From: Candidatus Njordarchaeota archaeon
Lineage (GTDB): Archaea > Thermoproteota > JANJXX01 > Panguiarchaeales > Panguiarchaeaceae
Length of the DNA: 32,362 bases
NCBI GenBank assembly: GCA_029855985.1
Contig: JAGSHR010000087.1
Location: forward strand, 1-32,362
Direction: 5' to 3'
The position numbers were made by a program, and so were the translations under genes. Shown one piece after another: positions 16,235 to 24,998 of this stretch; the first letter of the stretch is position 1; each line of letters opens with the position of its first letter. Under the pieces are notes generated by a model. That model ran no database searches. It had not been told where the DNA came from and was given only the letters and a program-made list of their open reading frames with translations.

Positions 16235-16826
16235 GGCAATTCATAAAAAACTTAATCGGGTTCTCGACTATTTTGGATAACATCATGTAAAGCTTGTGAA
16301 GGGGCAATCCGACCACATTGTAATAGTCTCCTTCAATCCTTTCTATGAAGATACTAGCGTAACCTTGTATCCCATAAGAACCCGCTTTATCCAAAGGTTC
16401 ACCAGTCTTAATGTAGCACCATATCTCATCATCTGTCAACTCCTTAAACTTTACCTTTGTGACCTCAAAATCCATGAATTCTTCTAATGTCTCAACTATT
16501 TTGATGGCTAAACCTGTGATAACCCTATGTGTTTTGCCACTCAATTTTCTAAGTTGAAGATATGCTTCTTCCTCGTCCTCTGGTTTATATAAAACTTCAT
16601 TGTCCTCTGTGACAACTATTGTGTCCGCAGCGATAATGATGCCTTCTTCAACGTTACCTTGAACGGATCTCGCTTTCTCCAAAGCAGTCAACATGGCGAT
16701 TTCCTCAGGCTTCTCGGAATAAACTCTCGTCTCCCAAAGTGGTTGTAGCACCTCGAATTTTAAACCCAAATTTTTTAGCAAGGAAATTCTTCTGGGCGAA
16801 GTTGACGCTAAGTATATTTTCGTCAT
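16227..16826 (-). CDS. maf: Maf-like nucleoside triphosphate pyrophosphatase
   Basis: House-cleaning pyrophosphatase that hydrolyses dTTP/UTP or modified nucleotides to the monophosphate, keeping non-canonical bases out of nucleic acids. The phosphate-binding motif STSPRR is at 8-13, the metal/catalytic D68 is in IIIAADTIV, KP at 81-82, and SGKTHRVITGLAI follows. 199 residues is typical with this start. The open frame continues to 16907, adding a non-homologous 27-residue N-terminus, but ATG 16826 has GGTGA 5 nt upstream and is where family homology begins, so I use it. It diverges from the protease gene. Which nucleotide is preferred (Maf vs YhdE vs YceF type) cannot be decided by eye. Confidence 0.92.
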   Translation of the reverse strand: MTKIYLASTSPRRISLLKNLGLKFEVLQPLWETRVYSEKPEEIAMLTALEKARSVQGNVEEGIIIAADTIVVTEDNEVLYKPEDEEEAYLQLRKLSGKTHRVITGLAIKIVETLEEFMDFEVTKVKFKELTDDEIWCYIKTGEPLDKAGSYGIQGYASIFIERIEGDYYNVVGLPLHKLYMMLSKIVENPIKFFMNCQK

Positions 16827-17007
16827 TTGCATCACCGCAAAAAATTCCTTCTCAACTGTGCTATTTGTATTAAATTGAAAACCTCCTCCTATGTACTTCT
16901 CTAGCATTGCTTTAAATTTTTAATAAAAATGTCTTTTTTAACCAGTTTTCGTATAGTATTTTTGAAACCCAGCGTATTCCTTCTCTAAGTTTTGGAGGCG
17001 CAAATTA

Positions 17008-19206
17008 ATGAACAAGAGTATTTTGTTATCAATAATGATACTCGCGATAATTGCGTTGCCAGTAAACCTAACAACTCAAGTCCAAAGTATGCACCCAAAT
17101 AATAAATGTTTAAACCAAAAGATTAATCCAGCATTTACATTTACATTCAAGGATAACATTGTGCGCCCCGTTCCAATAAAAATAGTTTTCGTGAATTTCG
17201 CGGAGAGACTCATAGATCTCAACATGATAAAAAGCAGGCTTCTATACTTTAACAATATGGAGTACGGTTATGGACGCGCAAAATACGTTTTAAATTACAC
17301 TCTAGAATTTGCTAACACAGAGTTGAACAGAACAATTATTGAATACATAGAGCAAAACAAGAAACAAGACAACACATCTGACCTCTTAGAGTCCGTTCTC
17401 CAGGAACAAGCTGACCTCGTTAACAATGGTACACTGGGTGTGAGAAGAAAGATTTTCGAGAACAACATAACAGGTTATAGTATAGATGCGGTTAAATTTG
17501 AAGAATTTCTAGCCAACATAAGCGACACAAAGAGAACTTTCTACATATATGTTTTAAACCTCTCATACATGGATAACCACGCTCTAAATAAAGAACACTG
17601 GTTCACTGTAAACGAGAAAAACATCGATTCAAACAGAACACGGGACTTCTGGAGACTAGAATGGGATAACAACTTGAACAAAGACGTTAAATTCCCCTAC
17701 GCTGGCTTCAACGCGAAAACAAGAATATTCTTCATAGACCCATCAGCTTACAATTGGTACTTAACATGGGCTAGGATTTGGTGGGGAGGGATTTACAATG
17801 ATTCCCTATATGGCCGCTATTTCTACGATCTGGATCACTTTGTCTCTAAGTTAAATCTAAGTGATAGTAATGACCTAAAGGATCTCAACACGTATCTGAT
17901 AGGTTGGCTCAATGACATAATAGACGACCTTTTTGCAAGTGCTCTATCTGTTAACTTGGCTGGTGGGGAACTTTACTCACGAACAGCGTCAGTCCAAATT
18001 AAGGTTGTAAATTTGCGACCGGATGTGATACCCACAGAGAGCCTTGAGTGGACCGTTCACCCAAAATACATAGAGAGAGCATTTAAGGACGTTTATAGTG
18101 ACATGAATTTAGACATCAATATAGAATTCCACGATGCAGACGATTACCCCCAGATCATTAACATATTAAACAATAATATATATAGAGTAAATGAGTCAAA
18201 CGGTTGGGTTTACTATGATGGGATAGGGATATTTAGTTCACTATTGTCCTACAATGACGAATATTTCGATCAAAATAAAGCTGAGAAAACATTGACCGGC
18301 TGGATTTTCATCTTGTATAACGCATCAATGTATGTTTATGGCAAAGAATTCACTGGTTTAGGTGGAAAAGGACACATAATGATAATGATGGACATTCACA
18401 GAATAATGGGAGATAACCTAGATTCCCCAAAACAAGGATTTACTTCGATTATCATTCACGAGTTGGGGCACGCGGTAGGGGCTATGCACACGTTCTCAAG
18501 GGGAAGTCACGCTAGTGATTTTGCGTTCGATGTTATGGGGTATTACCCAGCCTCATGGAACTTCTCGACCATTAGGAAGAACACCATGTTGAGGGAAATC
18601 GGGGACTTTAGACTGTTAAAGGCTTACCATCAATTGGAGTTGATATTGTCCAATGTAAACGTGAGTACATTACCAAGCGAACTCTTAAACTTAACTTCAA
18701 GGATATTTGAACAGTTAAATGAAATAGACAAATATATGAATGAAACAAAATACATCGAAGGAAACTCAATGTTAACAGAGGTAGAAAGAGACATAATAAC
18801 ATTAGAAAAAGCCTTCAATGACACAATAACTCCAAGTATTACTATCCTTGAGCCCATCAATGGTTCCCATTTCAACACAACAAATATAACTCTAGTTTTG
18901 AATGTTAGAGACAACGTTGGTATTAGCAAAATAAAAGTTTACCTCAATGAGCAACTCGTCTACGAGGGTACAGAAGAAACTATTAACATTACATTGTCAA
19001 ACTCCTGCGTTAACACTATTAGGGTGGAGGCCTATGATTTTGCTGGAAATATGGCTTCAGCTGAAGTAATTGTTTATTATGGTTCATGCACAAATGTTAA
19101 CGTCACTGATTACGTGTTCTGGATTGAGGTCACCATGTTAATCGGCAGCATTGCAATAATTGTAACCCTAGTCTTTGTGTACAAGACTTCCAAGAAAAAT
19201 GGTTAG
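17008..19206 (+). CDS. Surface-anchored metzincin-like metalloprotease
   Basis: A 732-residue secreted protein. The signal peptide is at 1-27. The catalytic zinc motif is H484-E-L-G-H488-A-V-G491-A-M-H494, an exact HExxHxxGxxH metzincin signature, followed by M510 in DVMGYYP, which fits the Met-turn. A long N-terminal region (about 40-430), rich in Asn, Tyr and Trp with many N-x-S/T sequons, has no recognised domain. A helical segment (about 535-620) follows, then an Ig-like beta-sandwich (about 623-707, with VRDNVGISKIKVYLNEQLVY) and a C-terminal membrane helix (about 712-728) with KTSKKNG inside. It therefore faces outward. The start has GGAGG upstream. Likely roles are peptide supply for the nearby amino-acid importer or envelope processing; the substrate is unknown. 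Confidence 0.8.
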   Translation: MNKSILLSIMILAIIALPVNLTTQVQSMHPNNKCLNQKINPAFTFTFKDNIVRPVPIKIVFVNFAERLIDLNMIKSRLLYFNNMEYGYGRAKYVLNYTLEFANTELNRTIIEYIEQNKKQDNTSDLLESVLQEQADLVNNGTLGVRRKIFENNITGYSIDAVKFEEFLANISDTKRTFYIYVLNLSYMDNHALNKEHWFTVNEKNIDSNRTRDFWRLEWDNNLNKDVKFPYAGFNAKTRIFFIDPSAYNWYLTWARIWWGGIYNDSLYGRYFYDLDHFVSKLNLSDSNDLKDLNTYLIGWLNDIIDDLFASALSVNLAGGELYSRTASVQIKVVNLRPDVIPTESLEWTVHPKYIERAFKDVYSDMNLDINIEFHDADDYPQIINILNNNIYRVNESNGWVYYDGIGIFSSLLSYNDEYFDQNKAEKTLTGWIFILYNASMYVYGKEFTGLGGKGHIMIMMDIHRIMGDNLDSPKQGFTSIIIHELGHAVGAMHTFSRGSHASDFAFDVMGYYPASWNFSTIRKNTMLREIGDFRLLKAYHQLELILSNVNVSTLPSELLNLTSRIFEQLNEIDKYMNETKYIEGNSMLTEVERDIITLEKAFNDTITPSITILEPINGSHFNTTNITLVLNVRDNVGISKIKVYLNEQLVYEGTEETINITLSNSCVNTIRVEAYDFAGNMASAEVIVYYGSCTNVNVTDYVFWIEVTMLIGSIAIIVTLVFVYKTSKKNG

Positions 19207-19231
19207 AAAAAAACTAAAACATTATCTCACA

Positions 19232-20152
19232 TTATTTTTTGATTTTAACGGGAACCCATGCCATTGAACCAATCTTGTGCCGTAAAACCAATATAGGGTA
19301 TCTTCTTCCATATTTCAAGCTAACACCCAACTTCCCACCTTGGAACACATTGAACCATCGGTTGACGTCTCGATAAACGCAACATTTAGTCACGTAGTTG
19401 CCTTTTTTTGTGAATTTACCGCGAACACCATTGATTTTTCCCAAGAACAAACCTAGAGCTTCGTTGTTGATTACTGCTTTATCCCATTTTAGGTTCACAA
19501 TGATTCCCCTTTTATCGTAATTCTCCACTGCATGTTTGTACTCAAGTCCTTCTGTGAAAGCAAAGTAAGAAATTAGTTCTTCTGCATTTTCGACATTATT
19601 TTTTGAGGTTATGTCTTCATCGATAACGGACTTCAAAATTTTTATGAGCAAAACTTTATCCCAATAGTACTTACCTAATTTCACAGCATTAATTCTGTCC
19701 TCAAACTTGTGGTACGTTTTGAAATTCTCGATTAACATTGTTGTTAGTCTTAATAATCGTTCCTCCAGCCCGTAAAGAAATACTTCTAACTCTGATTGAT
19801 TCCCATACTCGAGCATTTTTCTGTTTCCAACGACGATTGCGAACTTGTCATTTATTTTTATTGTTTTAAATGGTATCAATGGCGCCTCATAGATCATTTC
19901 TTCAATTAACTCCCTAATGCTCTCCCTCAGACAATTATTGCAAATACCTGGGACTCTCCATTCGCGAAGCAGGTATTTTAATTCGCCTGTTGAGCGGTCA
20001 ACTTCAATGTAGATGGGTTTAACTGTGCCTTTCACCTTGAATAGCTTTCTTCTACCACAGATTTTACACGTTACAGCATCAATCAAGTCGTTGGACAATA
20101 TTTCATCCAAAATCATTTCTTGAGAAATTGAAGCAATCCTTCTATTGGCCAT
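19232..20152 (-). CDS. Zinc-ribbon protein of unknown function
   Basis: I do not recognise this 306-residue protein. A probable zinc ribbon near the N-terminus has C29-x2-C32 (CKICG) and C71-x2-C74 (CNNC) with a beta-rich 38-residue insert; in general layout this recalls NMD3-type ribosome-export proteins, but I see no diagnostic NMD3 blocks. The middle (about 110-210) is helical and the C-terminal 80 residues are basic and strand-rich, ending WVPVKIKK, suggesting nucleic-acid or ribosome binding. The open frame extends 24 residues further, with a hydrophobic start, to 20224, but ATG 20152 has GGTGG 7 nt upstream and starts just before the soluble protein. It diverges from the MobA-like gene and is convergent with the protease gene (25 nt). 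Confidence 0.65.
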   Translation of the reverse strand: MANRRIASISQEMILDEILSNDLIDAVTCKICGRRKLFKVKGTVKPIYIEVDRSTGELKYLLREWRVPGICNNCLRESIRELIEEMIYEAPLIPFKTIKINDKFAIVVGNRKMLEYGNQSELEVFLYGLEERLLRLTTMLIENFKTYHKFEDRINAVKLGKYYWDKVLLIKILKSVIDEDITSKNNVENAEELISYFAFTEGLEYKHAVENYDKRGIIVNLKWDKAVINNEALGLFLGKINGVRGKFTKKGNYVTKCCVYRDVNRWFNVFQGGKLGVSLKYGRRYPILVLRHKIGSMAWVPVKIKK

Positions 20153-20336
20153 TGGGTTTCCACCATTTTGCATTCTAAAAGCAAAGGTTTCTGTGAGAAT
20201 TAAAATAAGCATTAAAAAACACAACTGTTTGAGGCGGATCTAGAAAATATTCTTGTAGGTGAAAGATACATCATTTTTATATTAACACTTTATATTATCG
20301 TTTTATCTGAGAACACTTGGTTTTTCCCAAAGTTTT

Positions 20337-20360
20337 ATAAGAGAGCTTCAAAATGAAAAT
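20337..20360. repeat. 24-nt repeat, copy 1 (start of the MobA-like gene)
   Basis: The 24 bases that span the end of the promoter region and first codons of the MobA-like gene match 29155-29177 except for one missing base. The shared core is GCTTCAAAATGAAAAT, which includes the ATG. See the findings. Confidence 0.55.
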
Positions 20361-21348
20361 TACAGGCATAATATTAGCGGGAGGAAATGCATCAAGATTT
20401 CAAAGCACAGGCAGCGACTGGAAAGACAAACTAACAATAGAAATAGAGGGAACACCCATAATAAAGAGGGTTCATCAAGTTCTCTCAGAAGTCGTCGATG
20501 AGGTTATAATCTCAACCAAAAACCCCAAAAGAGGAAAATTATACTTAGAATTAATCGATCAAGATAGTGTGGATACAAAATTTGTTGTAGATGATAGGGG
20601 CTCTTGTAGCGGTCCACTATTAGGTATTGCAAGCAGCTCAAATCACGCTACGCACGAAACAATACTTGTAGTTCCAGGAGATACGCCCTTTCTAAAACCA
20701 ACTTCACTAAAAAAACTCTTATCAAATCTCGATGAAAACAGTATAGTTGTGCCTGTTTGGTTTGATGGAATGGTAGAAAACCTTATTTTTGCTGGCAAAA
20801 AAGAATATGTTAAAGAAATGTCAAGCTTTCTCTGCACTCTTGGTTATTGGGGTCCTAGTGGTTTACACAGGGGCTCGCCCTCTACCTTATTTGTGGATGT
20901 GGCGAAAATCTTCGAGGAACCAAAAGAGTTAATTAACATAAATTATCAAGTGGATCTGGAGGAATTGAAACCAAGAAAACAGTTTCGAGAAGGCTTTAAT
21001 GTAAAAATAGAAAATGAAAGTAGAGAACTACCCAAGAACTATGATCACTATGTGTTAAAAAAATTCGCTGATGAGGTTATAAATCCCCTTCTATCAGGTG
21101 TAATATACGGTTTCCTCTCTACACGCCTCGATCGAGAATTCGCATTAAAGAGCGCCAAATCTTTCGACTTTGAGGTTAGACGATACAAAGAGCTAATGCT
21201 ATTAGGCTTAATGGTTTTGGCATATCTAGATGCAGCAAGATATCTCGAATTATCTGGGTATAACTTCTTATCAAAACAGTATAGGGGTGAAGCGGAGAAA
21301 ATAAACGAGTTTTTACACAACAAGTTGAAAAGATTGTTATTGCTATAA
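20353..21348 (+). CDS. MobA-like nucleotidyltransferase with C-terminal helical domain
   Basis: Predicted NTP transferase. Residues 1-206 form a MobA/CobY-like Rossmann domain: the nucleotide loop LAGGNASRF (8-16), the D-x-GSCSGPLLGI segment (81-92), D110 in VVPGDTPF (metal site) and the closing NINYQVDLEEL (195-205). In MobA this chemistry joins GMP or CMP to molybdopterin; in CobY it makes GDP-cobinamide. Residues 207-331 are an additional, mostly helical domain I do not recognise, with the conserved-looking LMLLGLMVLAYLDAARYLEL stretch. The oxidoreductase and the MoeB-like gene in the window make a pterin-cofactor role attractive, but a different substrate is possible. The start ATG 20353 has no obvious ribosome site; a TTTATAAG word lies only 12-19 nt upstream. 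Confidence 0.72.
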   Translation: MKITGIILAGGNASRFQSTGSDWKDKLTIEIEGTPIIKRVHQVLSEVVDEVIISTKNPKRGKLYLELIDQDSVDTKFVVDDRGSCSGPLLGIASSSNHATHETILVVPGDTPFLKPTSLKKLLSNLDENSIVVPVWFDGMVENLIFAGKKEYVKEMSSFLCTLGYWGPSGLHRGSPSTLFVDVAKIFEEPKELININYQVDLEELKPRKQFREGFNVKIENESRELPKNYDHYVLKKFADEVINPLLSGVIYGFLSTRLDREFALKSAKSFDFEVRRYKELMLLGLMVLAYLDAARYLELSGYNFLSKQYRGEAEKINEFLHNKLKRLLLL

Positions 21349-21556
21349 ATTGAAATATATTAATTTATATGTTCACTTTAATCAGTCAAATAGCTTATAT
21401 TCGATGAGTGTTTTGCCGTTTTAGCTAGTACAACCAAAATTAATATAAAATTAAACACCACGATAATAGAGAAGAAATTACTCTTATGATCAGACCCTAA
21501 ACAAACATGATTATTATGGGTTTTGGAGATTTTTGATAGCGAAAGGAGGGATTTTA

Positions 21557-22909
21557 ATGATTGCGGACAAGTTTAAGGAGATAATAACTAATAACCCAAA
21601 GCTCATTGCTAACGCCTTTGTTATAGAAAACTCGTACCCAAAAAACTTCATATTTGGGGAAATGACAAACTCGACCATAACGATTCACTTTCACAAAAAC
21701 AACTTCAAAAAACTACTGAAAAAACTGGACTTAGAGTATCTTCCCGTAATCTTTAAGATAACGTACATAGGATACGGTGTTATTGGGAGAGTTGTGGGCA
21801 AGGACGAGAAAGGCAACCCAAAAATAAAATATAGTTTCTTTGCTGCAAGGAGGGCATCCTTTTTCCCAAAAGACTATGATGATTACCAACCAGGAGACAA
21901 GGTAGAAATAAACTACATTGCAATTCCCTACCTAATACTCCCAAGCATTTCAGTGTCCCTACCGAAACCAAAGGAACTAAAAGAGGGGGATATCGCGAAT
22001 GTTTTTATAATACACGAATACCAGTTAGAGGCTCTAACAGAGATAGGGGGCAAGGAGATCCCGTTATTCAAACACTCGTGGTATCCAAATGTGGCGTTTC
22101 CACCGTTTTCAGAGGAGAACAAAAATTACTATGATGAATTAATCGATTTTGTGAAAATGTTCTATGATAAACAGGGGGATGGCTATTATTTTGAGACCAG
22201 AAAGGATGTAGCGATAATTGAAGCAACCCTAAAAAAGAAACCACTCAAGTTAGTTATTATATCGCCCTACTCCTACACGGAGAAAGTGGAGGAGAAAATG
22301 GAAACACAGAAACTCATAAAAACATGCGGATTTGGAAACATAAAATCAGTTGTTAAGCTGGGTAAAACCAACAGGGTTCTAGAGAACCTAGCTAACCTAA
22401 AATTGAACTTCAAGCTAGAGGACATGTTCCCAAGCGCCATAAAGATAGTTTTGGGGAAATATGCTGACATGGACAACAAAGACAAAATCGTAATCCGAGT
22501 GGTGACGGGCAGAATCTTCATGGTTGGAAGCGAAATAATCACAATCACCGAAGAGTGGTCAAAGGAAACAAAGTTCAACGCTAAAGCTCTAAAAAAGAGA
22601 AAAGAAGAAAAAATAGGAGTTAAGATACCAAAAGTTGGAACATCAATATACTATAAACCGGATAGAGAAGACATAAGATCAATGAAGGAAATACTCCTTG
22701 ACCAAGAAGTGGAAATCTTGAGAACAGCGGAATTCGACCAGATCTTAGAAGAATACGAGAAAAACGGGATCGCAACAGAGCACTTTACCAACGGATTCAA
22801 AATGTTCCCTTACGTAAAAGTACAGTTGCTAGTTAACGATGAACAGTTATTTGAGCAAATAATCCCATACATATACTCGATAAAAATCATTAAAGAGAGA
22901 AAGAAATAA
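21557..22909 (+). CDS. Large hypothetical protein (450 aa)
   Basis: I do not recognise this family. The protein is soluble, Lys/Ile/Glu-rich, with only one Cys in the middle region, no signal peptide and no membrane helix. The N-terminal 130 residues are strand-rich, with FKITYIGYGVIGRVVGKDEKG and YQPGDKVEINYIAIPYLIL resembling a small beta-barrel (OB-like or Tudor-like). The centre is mixed alpha/beta; the C-terminal third has FPYVKVQLLVNDEQLFEQIIP. ATG 21557 is preceded by GGAGG (21545-21549) 7 nt away, so the upstream TTG at 21533 is rejected. The stop is 3 nt from that of the convergent 638-aa gene. A 208-nt gap upstream holds a TATA-like word (about 21440-21448). No function is proposed. 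Confidence 0.65.
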   Translation: MIADKFKEIITNNPKLIANAFVIENSYPKNFIFGEMTNSTITIHFHKNNFKKLLKKLDLEYLPVIFKITYIGYGVIGRVVGKDEKGNPKIKYSFFAARRASFFPKDYDDYQPGDKVEINYIAIPYLILPSISVSLPKPKELKEGDIANVFIIHEYQLEALTEIGGKEIPLFKHSWYPNVAFPPFSEENKNYYDELIDFVKMFYDKQGDGYYFETRKDVAIIEATLKKKPLKLVIISPYSYTEKVEEKMETQKLIKTCGFGNIKSVVKLGKTNRVLENLANLKLNFKLEDMFPSAIKIVLGKYADMDNKDKIVIRVVTGRIFMVGSEIITITEEWSKETKFNAKALKKRKEEKIGVKIPKVGTSIYYKPDREDIRSMKEILLDQEVEILRTAEFDQILEEYEKNGIATEHFTNGFKMFPYVKVQLLVNDEQLFEQIIPYIYSIKIIKERKK

Positions 22910-22912
22910 AAT

Positions 22913-24829
22913 TCACATTTCTGTTTTTCTCAAATCCTCTATCCTATAATCTCCAACCCCTTTCACCCTATATGTTATCTTCTTAACTTCTCTTGGTTCA
23001 ATATTCACCAACCACTCCAATTTAACTCCCTTGTTCCCCTCAACCTTATTGTTGGGCTCAGGGTCAACACTTAACACCTGAAAAGATTTCGTGACACTAG
23101 TCTCAATCTTATAGTTTAAGACCGGAATATTGCTCTGGTTTTCCACTACCAACGTAACCATGAACTCATCGCTACCGAGGGGCTTAACTTCCTTCTCGGT
23201 TCTAACACTATAAGCCAATCTCTTAATACCTAAAACTGGAGTCTCTCCGCGAGGTAACGTCAAGAGAATCGGTTCTCTATTTTCATTAATGAACGCTTTT
23301 GCTTCAGATGCGAGACTAATTGGTTTCTTATTTAACCCTGGTTTAACCGAATTCAACGTATAAGAAACTATTAAGGATTTACCCTTACCAAGACCCTCAT
23401 TCACACGCAAAATAAGTTGTCTATCTTCTTCTATATTCTCTGACGGAACTAGTTCCCATGAGACCTTACTCTCTGGCACAGTTTTTCCACTTATTTTAAC
23501 TGAAACGTTTTGTGGCGCAGAAAATCCCTTTGGAATGAATTCACTTAACTCTATCGTCTCGATGGGGACTGCACCAGAGTTATTCACCTCAGTTACAACC
23601 TTGATTTTTGTGTCACCCAGCGTTGGGACATCGTTTTCCCCTAGAAATTCAGCATACTCTTTAGGAGGAATAATCTCAATCTTCTTGGTTAAATGTGCAT
23701 TAAAAACCTTCAAGTCAGCCTTGTAGCCTGTGAATTCTCCCTTACTAGAATAAGAGAACTTTCCTTTCACTATCCCAAATACCTCTTCGGAGAACCTAGG
23801 AACGTCATCCGCAACGACAATGATTGGACCGAGGGTAATCTTACTAGAACCACCCAACATGAGATCTGCTATTTTAACGCTTGTCTCGTCAATTTCAACA
23901 TTCGATTTACTTGAAAGACGACCTGCAGATTCAATTTTACCGTTTACGATCTTTATGTTGCAAAATGCGCGTACAGGGTAACTATTCTTGTTTTCTAGTT
24001 CGAAGGTTACTTCCCATTGCTCTGGGTTCTCCGCGTCCTGTTTTTTATTTATGGTTAGTTTCACATCGGATTTGCCTTCAACCTTGGTAACTTTTAATCC
24101 ACTAAAGGTTCCTTCATCTACAGAGAAGGATCCAGAGAAATCGTTGATTGTTATAAAATTCGTTTCGTTTGCTGTAATACTAAGAATGGCTTCGAGTTCG
24201 GCTGATTCACCAGGTGCAAGCTTAATTTTATCCCAAACTAACTTATTTCCACTCATACTCCAAAGTCCCACATTTTCACTGTGCGATTTTAAATTGGATC
24301 CTTGGGGTACAGGTTGAGTTAATGTAACGGAAACGTGTTTGTTTGAGGTATTTCTCACTGTAAACGAAATTTTGACATCCGATGGTTTACCTGTTATTAA
24401 AATGGCTTCCTCTCCATTTGGGGTTGAAATATTCCTAGAAACCTCTAATATTTTAGCAGCCTTAGGTTGGATTTTGTAGTTCATACTCCACTTCATTTTA
24501 CCTTGTTCGTTTGGTGAAAGGGAGGGGATGAACACGGTTTTTTTCTTTATATTTGTGCCTTCAATGTTATCTAACTCAATTTGAACAGAGTAGACAGGTG
24601 TATTAATGTTAGCCTCAAGGACAATTAACCCACTTCCATCACTCTTAAATCCGCCGTTAAAATTCAAGCTGAGTTTCTCTAATACATTGACATTTAATAC
24701 CTCCATCACGGTTCGACTTACAGAGCGCTCAACAGTTTTCTTCTCTGATGGTGATTTTAGTCCCAAGCCTTCTTCCTCATCCTCAACAGGTTTTTTCTCC
24801 TTCCTCCGAAACAACAAAATGTTCACCAT
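22913..24829 (-). CDS. Cytoplasmic multi-beta-sandwich repeat protein (638 aa)
   Basis: No signal peptide and no membrane helix, yet the body looks like a string of Ig-like/DUF11-like beta-sandwich modules usually found outside cells. Residues 1-45 are a charged linker (RRKEKKPVEDEEEG), followed by about five or six modules: near 50-135, 150-230 (VRNTSNKHVSVTLTQPVPQG), 255-345, 360-405, 415-505 (VNNSGAVPIETIELSEFIPKG) and 545-630 (VENQSNIPVLNYKIETSV), each with N-x-S and closing E/K-x-x-x-I-x-Y patterns. Start ATG 24829 is clear. It lies convergent to the 450-aa protein gene. Function is unknown: a scaffold, filament or adaptor are possible. Confidence 0.65.
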   Translation of the reverse strand: MVNILLFRRKEKKPVEDEEEGLGLKSPSEKKTVERSVSRTVMEVLNVNVLEKLSLNFNGGFKSDGSGLIVLEANINTPVYSVQIELDNIEGTNIKKKTVFIPSLSPNEQGKMKWSMNYKIQPKAAKILEVSRNISTPNGEEAILITGKPSDVKISFTVRNTSNKHVSVTLTQPVPQGSNLKSHSENVGLWSMSGNKLVWDKIKLAPGESAELEAILSITANETNFITINDFSGSFSVDEGTFSGLKVTKVEGKSDVKLTINKKQDAENPEQWEVTFELENKNSYPVRAFCNIKIVNGKIESAGRLSSKSNVEIDETSVKIADLMLGGSSKITLGPIIVVADDVPRFSEEVFGIVKGKFSYSSKGEFTGYKADLKVFNAHLTKKIEIIPPKEYAEFLGENDVPTLGDTKIKVVTEVNNSGAVPIETIELSEFIPKGFSAPQNVSVKISGKTVPESKVSWELVPSENIEEDRQLILRVNEGLGKGKSLIVSYTLNSVKPGLNKKPISLASEAKAFINENREPILLTLPRGETPVLGIKRLAYSVRTEKEVKPLGSDEFMVTLVVENQSNIPVLNYKIETSVTKSFQVLSVDPEPNNKVEGNKGVKLEWLVNIEPREVKKITYRVKGVGDYRIEDLRKTEM

Positions 24830-24898
24830 AATTAACCATTATTTTATTAAACGATAACGCTTTTTTAAGATTAAGGTCGACGCTAAACAAGGAAAATG

Positions 24899-24973
24899 TA
24901 TAAATATTTTGAGAAAATCGTTGGGAAACGAAAGATTAGAGAGAACTCCCAGTTGAACAAAATGACCTAATCT
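24899..24973 (+). promoter_or_regulatory. Orphan TATA box followed by AGATTAG inverted repeat
   Basis: TATAAATA (24899-24906) predicts a plus-strand start near 24926-24930. Only a few bases later AGATTAG (24933-24939) pairs perfectly with CTAATCT (24967-24973), with a smaller AACT-CCC-AGTT hairpin inside. There is no reading frame here, so this may drive a small RNA or a long leader. TATA-like on both strands, it may instead serve the 638-aa gene. Confidence 0.3.
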
Positions 24974-24998
24974 AACTTTAAATTATTCGCCCCAGTGC

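Noticed and set aside
16827..16907. 27-residue N-terminal extension of Maf
   Set aside because: Family homology begins at the ATG at 16826, which has a GGTGA ribosome site; the upstream stretch overlaps the divergent promoter region.
19232..20152. Assignment as NMD3
   Set aside because: Two CxxC pairs alone are not diagnostic, and the spacing and the rest of the sequence do not show NMD3 blocks I would trust.
20153..20224. Hydrophobic N-terminus (MCFLMLILIL) as a signal peptide on the zinc-ribbon protein
   Set aside because: ATG 20152 has a well-spaced GGTGG site and a cytosolic zinc ribbon follows; the hydrophobic stretch is likely untranslated promoter DNA.
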